Origin: Nematopogon swammerdamellus
Lineage: Eukaryota > Arthropoda > Insecta > Lepidoptera > Adelidae
Direction of reading: 5' to 3'
DNA length: 64,000 nucleotides
Assembly: GCA_946902875.1 (NCBI GenBank)
Contig: OX336351.1
Coordinates: 5,829,142-5,893,141 of the forward strand
Below the pieces are notes generated by a model that saw only the letters and a list, made by a program, of their open reading frames with translations, ran no database searches and had not been told where the DNA came from. The number at the start of each line of letters is the position of its first letter. Positions within the stretch are counted from its first letter, which is position 1. Of the stretch, positions 45,563 to 56,400 are shown piece after piece. The position numbers were made by a program, and so were the translations under genes.

Positions 45563-46245
45563 GGTTTTTAGGGTTCCGTAGTCAACAAGGAACCCTTATA
45601 GTTTAGCCATGTCCGTCTGTCTATCTGTCCGTCTGTCTGTCCGCGGCTTAGCTCAGAGACCCTTTGTACTAGAAAGCTGTAAGTTGGCATGGGTATACAT
45701 ACATATTAATAAAGCCGACAAAATGGTAAAATAAAAATTTTGAAATATTTTTTTTTAGGGTACCTCCCCTCCACAGTGGGGATGAATTTTTTTTTCACGT
45801 CTACCCCATCGTGTGAGATGTCGTTGGATAGGTCTTTCGAAAATATTGGTTTGTGAAAAGCATTTTTCGATTTAGGGATCGGTTTGTGTATTATTAAGCT
45901 TTTAAGTGCTAATTTTTGTTAGAGTCAAACGTCCCCATCCCCCGCCAGCTAAACGGTTGTTATTAGATATGTGAAAAAGTTCACAGCAGTAGTACCAAAG
46001 TATCAAAATTAAAAGGAAAACTATCACAGCTAAGTAGGCTGTACAGGTTGACGAGTAATAGTCTACCAACTAATAAAATGTACGGACGACAGCCATCATT
46101 TCACGGTTGAAGAACTTTTTCAAATTAACATTCATTTATTTCCCCTACAAAATTATACAAATAATCAAATAATTTATATTGATAGGGTTCCGCAACTACG
46201 GAACCCTACACTGCGCGTGGCCCGCCCGACACGCACTAGCCCGCT
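45563..46245. repeat. Lepidopteran-type interspersed repeat with GGTTCCG ends
   Basis: TAGGGTTCCGTAGTCAACAA at left with (CTGT/CCGT)n at 45610-45640, and GGGTTCCGCAACTACGGAAC at right. Related in style to family F. Confidence 0.5.
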
Positions 46246-46260
46246 TTTTTTTATCTATCT

Positions 46261-46299
46261 TTATAGAAAAGATGGCGCTTGGCGCTTGCGTTTGGCGCC
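46261..46299 (+). repeat. Target-site duplication, left copy (39 bp)
   Basis: TTATAGAAAAGATGGCGC..TTTGGCGCC is identical to 47655-47693 over 39 bp, bracketing the LINE. Confidence 0.92.
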
Positions 46300-47617
46300 A
46301 CAATCCTGAACAAAAAAATAAGCTCTACTTTAGAAAAGAGTCAACCCATCGAACAGGCAGGATTTAGAAAAGGCTTCTCTACAATCGATCATATTCACAC
46401 ACTCGAGCTCCTTATCGAGAAATACCAAGAGAAAAGTAGACCGTTGTACTTGGCATATATCGATTACAAAAAAGCATTCGATTCAGTGTCACACAACTAT
46501 ATCTGGGAAACCCTAACAACACAAAATGTGGAAAACAAATACATAAGAGTAATCAAAAGCATATATAGGAACAGCAAAAGTAGAGTTAAACTAGAAACAG
46601 CTGGTTCTTGGTTCCCAATAAAGAGAGGCGTAAGACAGGGGGACCCGCTATCACCTATACTATTTATAGCCACATTAGAGTCAATAATAAGCAAGCTTGA
46701 CTGGAAAGAACGCGGCATAAAAATAAAAACGAAGTACTTAAGCCACCTACGTTTTGCCGACGACTTGGTGCTGATATCAGAGAAAGGAAAAGAACTACAG
46801 CACATGGTAGAGTCATTAAATGAAGCTAGCAAGCTCGCTGGCCTAGAAATGAACCTCTCCAAAACTATGATAATGACCAACAGCACCAAGGTACAAATAT
46901 ATGTCGACGACGAGCCTCTTCAACACACCGAAAAATACATCTACCTAGGAAAACAAATAAGCTTCGACAGATCAAGCAACTACCAGGAGGTTGAACGCAG
47001 GGCTCAGCTAACATGGAACAAGTACTGGAGCTTAAAGGAAATATTTAAGAGCAACATGCCAATTAACCTGAAGACCAAGGTTATGAACTCATGCCTTATA
47101 CCATGCCTAACCTACGCTTGTCAGACGTGGAAGTTTAATAATAATATCAGAAATAAAATTACTACGTGCCAACGCGGAATGGAACGCAGTATGCTTAATA
47201 TAAAAAAAATTTATAAAATAAGACATACAAAAATACGAAAAATCACAAAAGCAACAGACGGCCTGGCACAAGCTCTTGCATTAAAATGGAAATGGGCAGG
47301 ACACGTATCACGTCTTCAAGACCAGAGGTGGACAAAAAGTGTGACAGCATGGAGGGGGCCAGTAGGCAAAAGAAAGAAAGGGAGACCTTGCAACAGATGG
47401 GAAGATGAAATTAAAAACACAGCAGGCCCAAACTGGATACAAACAGCAAAGTCCAGAGAAGACTGGCTCACTTTGGAGGAGGCCTTTACCTGCAGAGGGG
47501 TTCTTGCAGAATAATTTAAATTCAACAAAACAATTGTATTAAAATAATTAACTACTCAATCTTCGTTACTAATCAAAACTACTTTGTAAACCATTAATTC
47601 TGTAAGAAATAAAAGGC

Positions 47618-47649
<32 letters not shown>

Positions 47650-47654
47650 ATTTA
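46300..47654 (+). mobile_element. 5'-truncated LINE (RTE-like) with reverse transcriptase
   Basis: The open frame runs through 46279-47514, with its first residues read from the target duplication. The RT core has QAGFRKGFSTIDHIHTLE, YIDYKKAFDSV, GVRQGDPLSP, LRFADDLVL and GLEMNLSKT; the C-terminal part has WAGHVSRLQDQRW and GRPCNRWEDEI. That order fits RTE-type or related non-LTR reverse transcriptases. The endonuclease domain is missing. The frame is intact. A TTTTTA-type tail precedes the second target copy. Recent insertion is likely. Confidence 0.92.
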
Positions 47655-47693
47655 TTATAGAAAAGATGGCGCTTGGCGCTTGCGTTTGGCGCC
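47655..47693 (+). repeat. Target-site duplication, right copy (39 bp)
   Basis: Exact repeat of 46261-46299; the sequence continues CTCGATAATC, giving the pre-insertion order. Confidence 0.92.
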
Positions 47694-48127
47694 TCGATAA
47701 TCAATTTTGTTTGTGTTTCTCGCGATTACGAGAAAAAATTATTACAACAGACGAGAAAAATTACAAGCAAGAGGCTGTATGGTTGAAACATGACTTTTGC
47801 CTATCCCAAAAAGGGACTAAATTTAAAACAATTTTTTTGCCAATCAACCAAAGAGTATAGTAATTCAATCAACCTAGATTTGGCTTTATGGTCGAAGCAT
47901 CGTGGGTCGAAGTTGTGGTCGAAGTAACTATTAAGTAATCTGTGCTGCGGTATGGTGGTCAAATGATCTTTGCCTGCCTATCCCAAAAAAAGGTCTCGTT
48001 GTATTAAAAATATATATTTTTGTGGTTCTCGCGGTGCGAGAATTTATACAAAAGACGTTAAAAGCTACAACAGAAATGGCTGTATACTCTAATGAGTTTT
48101 GCCTGTTTCGGGAGGAGACGAATTAAT
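47694..48127 (+). repeat. Repeat carrying the LINE target, and second copy of the 43540 repeat
   Basis: GTTTCTCGCGATTACGAGAA and CTTTTGCCTATCCC are diverged units; 48010-48127 is the close copy. A family D fragment (GAAGTAACTATTAAGTAATC) sits at 47922-47942. Confidence 0.6.
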
Positions 48128-50105
48128 AAAAAAAAATAAAAAAAAAAAACAACAACAACAACTAGATTTTTTTTTATTTACTTTGATTTTTAGGTTAGTT
48201 GCTGTTCTAGTGAAGTGGTTATTTATTTTCTCTTTGCTAGTAAATCCAATTACTTCTCTAAAAATCGCAGTCAGTGGTAAATAAATAACTATTATTTTCT
48301 TTGGGTTCCCTCCGTCGCGCGGCTATTCCTCGCTACCTACACCTAGCTGAGCTGATCACAGTTTCGAACTTTGACCAAGAAAGATAATGATTGGTTTTGC
48401 TCCCTATATCTAAACACTCACGAAACTGAGAATAAATACCAGTTCATAATCACATTTCTGACTAAATACCTGCTACAGACAAAGCACACCGATTCGGTTC
48501 CTGTTGCGATTATGCCATGCCTTCCACCAGATGATGCCATGCACCAATGATATTAAATGTTAAAAAGGAGGTAGATATTAGTCGTCTGGTTCCAGTATGC
48601 CACCGCTGACGGTTATGACGTAACAGCTATCGGTACCGTCGACAAAAAAGTCGGATAGACGAATGCTCCCGCCACCAGGTGTTAAACTGAACCTGTCGTT
48701 ACTTCGTATTTCAGGCATAGAATTAATGTGTACTACCATCTAATAATAATTCTACGTAATTAAGTGACATGACTAGTGAAGCTAGCGCACACGTCATAGT
48801 CATATTACTATTCCTTTTTTTACTCGTATTGGCATTTGAACACTACAAATGTTAGTAATAAAACAAATAACACAAAAAAAAACAAATTCGTACACGCGCG
48901 ACGGGTAGGTAGCTCAATTACACATATAATACGGGCGTGGCTACGCGGTATTATATTCTTTGGCTACGCGACAGCGATACTAACGCTACTGAGCTGGGCG
49001 TCAGCGGGTGTAGGGTGAGGCGCGATGTGCGGAAGCGCGGGCTGAGGTAGCCGCAAACCAGCAATAGACAAGTAATAGGTTCTACGAACTCCCAAAGCGG
49101 CACATTAATGCTAATAATGTAAGGCAATTAGGTAAGACAATTGTCGTGCAAGAAGTAAAAAAAAAAAAATCTTAAAACTATAAATTGTAATCTTAATAAA
49201 ACAATTAATCAATGTACATATACAATAAGAAAGAAAGAAATACATATGTAATAAGATTAAATTACCAATTATAAATATATACATAGGTAAACACAATATA
49301 AATAAAATCAAAGTCTCGCACCAACGACGTGCATGTTCACGACGTGCGTCTTTCCTAAGTAGTTATCAGTTATACCAACCGCAAAATAACTTGAATTCCC
49401 TCCCTTTCTCTCCCGCGCTGCACCCCGCATGCGCCATCTCATTCCCACTATGCGGAATGTGCTATGTGGGACGATGCAGAGCAACATATACTTGTCTCTT
49501 TTTTTCTCTCAACCTGAGACATGCCGTCCGTCTTCCTCTCGCAATATTGTGACGTAAAAATGTGGCTTTGTAGTTAGTGATGCGCTAATTCATTTCAACT
49601 GTAGAAATTTTTTAATTGCAATTTGTAGAAATTCATACAGTTAATTCGTTCGGCGGCATTCGGACAATGATGAATGTCACTCCGGCTGAATATAAATAAT
49701 TTATGAATGCAAAGGCCGAAAAACAATTGTATGAATCGGAATCGCCGCGATTGTTCGAATGCATTCAAAGTTGAAAAAATGTCTAATAATTGGAATAAGA
49801 CTATTCGAGTCGGCGCATCACTGTATAGTTTTTTCTGTCAACGTTTCAAGGTTGTGCTGTGTGTCAGCATCGAATGTCGTATACCTAGACAATGTATCTT
49901 TCTTAAAATATTGCCATGCACAATCAAGGCAAGATGTGTTTCTTGAAATGCATTTCAGACCAGAATTGTTTTTATAACTTTTCCATGTGCCTTCGGGGAA
50001 AAAGAGATGAATTTAGAAAAAGGGATTAATTGTAATTCAGAATCAAATTTTATCTTTACACTGTAAATGCAAGTTAGGTTTTATTGGTTTTAGGGTAAAT
50101 AATAT
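48128..50105. other. Intergenic; probably contains the SNAPC3 noncoding first exon
   Basis: An exon is required because an acceptor precedes the SNAPC3 ATG, but I cannot place it. No other gene or clear repeat is seen; A/T runs dominate 49150-49310. Confidence 0.3.
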
Positions 50106-50327
50106 CCTTACCTTTAATAAAATGCAACATCTGCTTTCTGTCTGTATGTATGTCTGTCTGTCCGCTTATAACTCGAGAACCACTGAACCGATTTTAATAC
50201 AGTTTGGTTATACGGATAGCTTGGTTCTTCGCATCAATTATAGGCTACATTTCATTACGTTAAATGGCTTATGAGGTTAGCAGAGAAGTCAAATATGAGA
50301 GCGGGTGGAGCCGGGGGCACAGCTAGT
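50106..50327 (+). mobile_element. Family E, with CTAG-T end
   Basis: TATCCTTACCTTTAATAAAA start, ACTCGAGAACCACTGAACCG, GGATAGCTTGGTTCTTCGC, and end GGGGGCACAGCTAGTA. About 120 bp upstream of the SNAPC3 start exon. Confidence 0.7.
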
Positions 50328-50455
50328 AAATTATATAATTAAGTTAATAACTAACTATAAATTTAAAACTAAACTAAATAAACCCAAATCAAATGTTTAT
50401 ACTTACACAACATAATATATAGGTATACCTATTCCTCTTTGTATAATTTCAGACA

Positions 50456-51181
50456 ATGGAAGAAATGGCTACAGATGTCAAAAATAGACAGAACTCTACA
50501 CACGAGAACGCTGAACGTGAACCCAAAGGGACTGAGCCTGCACTTAAAGAACTTGAGTCTGCACTCAAGGAAACCGAGCCCGTACTTATGGAATATGAGT
50601 CAGTACCTATAGAATCTGAGCTCACACCAAAGGAGACTGAGCCCGTATCCATGGAATATGAGTCTGTACCTATGGAATCTGAGGCCATACCTAAGGAGAC
50701 TGAGCCTGTATCCATGGAATATGAGAGTGCACCTATAGAATCTGAGGTCATACCAAAGGAGACAGAGCAGATACCCAAGGAGACTGAGCTTGCACCTAAT
50801 GTGTCTAAGGCTGCACCTAACATGCCTGATCTCACACTCAAGGTATCTAACACTATCGACCCTAGGCAACACCCATCAGAGCCTGAATCTTTATTAAATG
50901 TGGTCGAGCCTGACCCAATGGGAGTCAGGCCCAAAGCTGTGGTTAAAAAATCCACACTCCAGGAACCTACACCCACACTCAAGGAACGTGCACCCGCACT
51001 CAAGGAACCTGCACCCACTCTCAATGGAGCAGAATCCACATTTAAGGAACCTGCGCCCAGACTCAAGGAACCTGAACCTGTAACCAACAAGTCTAAACCT
51101 GCACCCGAGGAGGCTGGGCCTGTACGTCAACTCACTATGGCTGGAGCATCGAATAATTCTGATCCAGAATCTACAAAGACG
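50456..51181 (+). CDS. SNAPC3: SNAPC3 coding exon 1 (repetitive Glu/Pro/Lys-rich N-terminus)
   Basis: Begins at the first ATG three bases after a TTTCAG acceptor (50452) and runs 242 codons to donor GTAATT. The protein is made of 7-residue units and 21-residue triple units such as KETEPVSMEYESVPMESE (three neighbouring copies), then shorter EPAPTLK-type heptads. It is highly charged and predicted disordered. No domain is recognised. The link to the SNAPC3 core rests on phase continuity (phase 0 into the next exon) and open donor-acceptor pairs. A separate upstream gene is possible but less likely. Confidence 0.7.
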
Positions 51182-53416
51182 GTAATTATTAACAAATATG
51201 TGTAGGTAGTTAACTAGTTCTGTTTTACTAATATTCCCTGACAGGCAGGTGACAAACTCAGCACTCAATGTCTTCACTACTCATCCAGGCCCATTGCAAG
51301 TAGGAGAAGGTTTCAATAATTGAAAGAGAGAATATAATTATTGAGCACGGGACCAGAGATTGGCCAATCTTGCTCTCTTGCAGTGCTCTAGCCTTTTTCA
51401 GTGCGGTCTGCGAAGCTCTTTCCATGTAGGACCTTATCCCCGATCTAGCCATGATAGATAGCAAATTATTTATTGCTCCACAATTATTTTACAAGAAAAA
51501 TAACACATTGAATACAGGTACATGAGGTGCAAAAAACGGGACTTATTCCTTGAAGAGATTTCTTACAACCAATGTTTAGGTGTTCAATGTGTTCACTGTC
51601 ATGTGTGAGGCGAGTATAACCTAGACTTGCCTTGAAGAAACACTGAACACGGCTCTGAGTTCGACTGCAAATAACACAGTCTAGAACGCTTTTCTCACTA
51701 TCTGGTCTATTCGTTGGCAGTATTTCTTAACTTTCACATTATGGCCCTTCGTCCATGGTACCGTGAGATCCACAAGTACCTACTAAATGCCTTGTAAATT
51801 TTGTGTATACTGTTTGTGTATCTTAGTCGTGTAGTGCGTATATTTATACGAATGTATGTTTATAAAAATATGCATTGGTTTGTATTATTAGATATTTATT
51901 TACATTTTCGAATCAAGTATATTTTTTTTTTCAACTAAAATCTCTGCCACTCCACACTCTTTCTTATCTACTACTTTCTTATATACCACAGGTGGTTGGT
52001 ATGGTAGGTGGAACGCCTTTAAGTTGTTATGCAACCACCCTGATCATCTTGTGGCCTTCATGGAGGACATAGTCTGAAGGGGGTAGCTGGGGGTCAAGGG
52101 GTCCCATGAAGGTCCCAGATAAAGAGGGATTATTTTGCAGGTTTAGAGCCAACCCTGCAAAACAAACAAAAACAAAAAAATTTTGTGCAATAATGGCAAT
52201 ACTTATGATTTACTTAACTACCTATTTAAATGTTTATTGTGATAAACGTGTCTTCCTCTGATACAGGTGAGCACAGTCATTAAAGAACTCTGTGTTGAAA
52301 TGGGACGAGGAAAGAAATGTTTCTATAATATACCACCTGATGAAAAGTCGGTAACAAAAGAATTTAAACCCACGACGTGCTTACTGGGACAATGCAGTTT
52401 TATCACAGATTGCCCGCCACTCTCTAGAGATTCAGATGAAAGAGAAGATGATATTATGAAATTTCTCAAAGCGTACACTGCCCTAGGTGAGCAGGAATTT
52501 AGCGAACTGGTTGAATATTGCAGGTAAGCTTTGTTATAGGTGCCTACCTGATTTAGTGGAATTTTGTTAAAGTTATTCTTAGCCTTGGTATTTCAGCTTC
52601 CACTTAACCTTGGTATTTTAACTCCACTCAGTGTCAGAAGGAACTTTATGTGACAGATTCCCCTTATCGCACATGGCATTATTCCTAGTGCTTAGTGGAT
52701 GTTTAAAACTGGGCCTCGTATAGCACATGGCCTACTTGCACCTTACTTGACTCACCGCAAAAACATTTGTCTGCGGTTCGAATCCCGTCGGCGTGAAATT
52801 TACGTGCATACCTACACCTGCTGCTTCACCGTTCGGAACCGGTGTAAAACTGTAGGTCCCTTCCCTTGCCCCTTACTAGGTGGTAGGCTCAAAATGTAGT
52901 CGACTGGGTTGGTACCACCGTACTGGATGTAAGATGGCCGCATAGCAACCTCGGTAGTGTTCTCCTCTAGTCCAGTATAGCCAGCAATCCAGGGAAGTCT
53001 CCGGTATGGCACCTACCTTCTCGGTGGTGATATTGGCTGGTCGGAGCATGCGCTTTGGCCCCTCCGAATCAGTTATCCATATTGGATTACATAAAAAAAA
53101 AAAAAAATTGTGATTTTCAACTTCCACTCAATGTCAGAAGGAACTTTATGTGACAGATTCCCCATATCGCACATGGCATTATTCCTAGCGCTTAGTGGAT
53201 GTTTAAAACACGGCTTACTTGCACCTTACTTGGCTCACCGCAAAAGCATTGGTGACTTAGCCTTGGTATTTCAACTTACACTCAGTGTCAGAAGGAACTT
53301 CATGTGACAGATTCCCCTTATCGCACATGGCATTATTCCTAGCGATTAGTGGATGTTTAAAACTGGGCCTTGTATAGCACATGGTTCGCACCTTACTTGG
53401 CTCACCGCCATATCAT

Positions 53417-53451
<35 letters not shown>

Positions 53452-56400
53452 CTCAAAAACCTCCTATTTACAGATAATATCCAATTCTTATTTTTTTTTT
53501 TTTTTTTTTTTTTTGTGATTTGCACTGAGTGCGTTGATTTTTTATTGCAGCGATTTTCTCAGCCATTTTGCCGGAGAACCTTTTTTACTGAAGATCCCAA
53601 TGTATATGGGAGCACGACACACTGCCACGTGTGACGTTCACTCGTGGCCACAAAAAGCCTGCACGGCGTGTACTCACCACCTAGGGTTCATCTTCGTTAC
53701 TTTTCGCTTTTTTATGTATGACTCAGGAGAAGGAACTTGTGCTATTTTACCGCTTCTGGATTTTTTTTCCTTTGTAGTTGGCACTTCTAAGTATAAAACA
53801 AAAAAAATTAACATTTTAAGATTAAAAGGATTACTAAAGATGTATCTTCTCTTTTCAGTTTGAAGTCATTTAAGAGGCCTGAAGTTAACATAGTTACCTC
53901 CAATAAACCCAACTTAAATCTTAATAACGAAAGCACAGATAACAGTGAGTCAGAAATCGAAAACGACGGCGACCTAGAAAATACTGAGATGAATGAGCAA
54001 CAAAGTATTGAGAAGATTAAATCAAAGAATATTAAGAAATTGAAAGCCATAAGCGGCATTTTAAAACATGAATCAATGGATCCTGAATCTACGGTCTCTC
54101 GTTCTTTGAAGTACCGCGGAGAGAACCCTTCACATCACAGATTGGTAAGTTTCTAAGTGCTTAAGCCACGACAGAATATAGACAAGAGATGACTGGGTCC
54201 AACAAAACTTGGTACTTTATTTATTTATTGTAATTTTTTTTAATATATTTAGTACTAAGCATGTACCCGTTTTATATTACTTCATTAGATAGATGTAAAA
54301 TCTAAAATCAAGAGAAAAAAAAATATGTCCTGACCAGGATTTGAACCTGGAACTCTGGTATGAGCCGCCAAAGCGTTAATAATTTCCCCACCGGGTCTAT
54401 TTATTTATTTATTTATTTATTTATTTACTTTATTCGGGAAATAGACAGCCTAGCCGAAACAACATTACAAAAAACATAAGTCAAGTATTACGCCTATAAA
54501 CATATTTCCACTAAAACATCTAAGATTATAATAACGTAGATCGATGATCGATAACGTACATCGGGTCGATGATGTGTTCTCTCCAAATTTTTGACATCTT
54601 CTATAATGTAATGTGAACTCCTGCGTTCTGTTAACTTGCACAATTCCATATTGCATCTTATGAATCTACGCAATACCAGGGGTAAGAATGAATCTTTGCA
54701 TTTAAAGAAGAAACTGGGTACATCACCGCCAACAGGGGGCATACCCCATCGAAATGAACGTGGCAATCGGCGATTAACTAATTGCATCCACAGATTGGTT
54801 GACGCCTAGCGCACGTGGGGTTAATTGTGTGTGATTGGTGGACTATGAAGTGGGGCCTCTCCGCGGTCAGCGTTTATATGCGTGCGCCGGGGGATCGCTA
54901 AGTAAATAAAATAAAACTCAGAGCTGCGCGGTTCGGGGGACGCGACGTCACCGAGTGAGTGACCAAAACAAATTCTGTTTTTTACTTAGCGGCCCCCACA
55001 TTGCCTTTAAGTTTTTTTTTTTATGAAAGAGCGACATAGCTCCGAGCCACCCAGAAGGTGTCTAATGACGCCCATGGACAGTCGGTCGTATGCGGGGGTT
55101 GCGAATGCCGGGCCGGCATTCACGCCCCTCTTGAAGAACCCGAGTTGGGAGGTAATATATGGACAGGGAGACTTCAAAGGAAATTCTTTTTTGACTTTAT
55201 AGGATTCAGTTTCAGATATTTAGTTCGCCATATAAAACACACTTAGGGTTAATTAAGGGTTGTTGATGTGTTTGGGGGTTGTTGTTCAGACTCGTTCTCC
55301 GCGCTTAAGCCCACTCCATTGTGGGCCTTTTGCGCGTCCTACGGCCTTACTCCAACCAGCCGAGTTCTTCCAGGAGGCGGCACACTCTCTTTAGATCTTG
55401 GCACGCCTCTCGAAATGTAGTAGGGTCTCCCAGCTCCTTCGCCCTTAGGTCTGCCACCTCCTCGCATTCCAGCAGCACATGGGTGGGTGTCTCATCCACC
55501 TGCAGGGTTGCTCTGCACAGTGGACTGTCCGTTACGCCAATTACATAGAGGTGTATGTTAAGTGTACACTGTACAGTGACCATTAAGCATACCTATCACT
55601 GTAAGTAGTTTGTGTCGGGAGTTTTTAAAATTTTTAATTTAACTTTTATTATGTTATATTCTGTGGTTGTTGTTGTTGTTGTTGTTTGGTTTGGGGTTGG
55701 CTCTAGGCCTGCAAACTAATCCCGCTTGGTTGGGGAACTTCGTGCAAAACCCCGCAGTCTCCAGCTACCCCAGCCAGCCTATGTCTTCCATGAAAGCCAC
55801 AAGTCGACCGGGGTGTCTGCAGACCACCGCGCTTAGTCGCCTTTTACGACATACACGGGGAGAGATGCAGTGGGGCTATTCTTTTAGAGTACCGGCCCCA
55901 CACGGTACTATATTCTGTGGTACAAACTGCGTTACTACTTGAATTTTTCTAAAGTTAATGAATGTTATCGCATTTTATGATTTACTTTCCATTTTGCAGG
56001 CGAACGCTGAAAAGGGTGACGTTCCCGCTTCTATTCCTGACAGCGGTAAGCGGCGAAACGAGGGCGACAGTAAGCAAGAAAATGACAACAGAGAACAGCA
56101 AAACAGGCGCAGCAGTAAGCGGAACAAGAAAGATAACACAAAACAGCAAAGCAACGGAAATATTGAGAATGTAAACAGTGAAAATAATGAGCAGGAACTG
56201 TCGACGAGTGAAACAATACAAAAATGTTCTCTTCCGGCCACTGTCACTCGCGCTATGAGAAGCAACGAAGACAAAACGTATCATAGATTGGTAAGTTGAC
56301 TTTCAAATAAAAAATAAATGTTTTGTAAACAATCTACAGCTAAACATAAATAAATAGTATCAGATCCGGCCTAACCCTCGACAGCTCAGTGGTGCGATCA

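Noticed and set aside
50449..51090. 213-residue minus-strand open frame with Ser/Gly-rich repeats
   Set aside because: It is the antisense shadow of the repetitive SNAPC3 exon 1; its repeats simply mirror the 21-bp period and it has no splice or family support.
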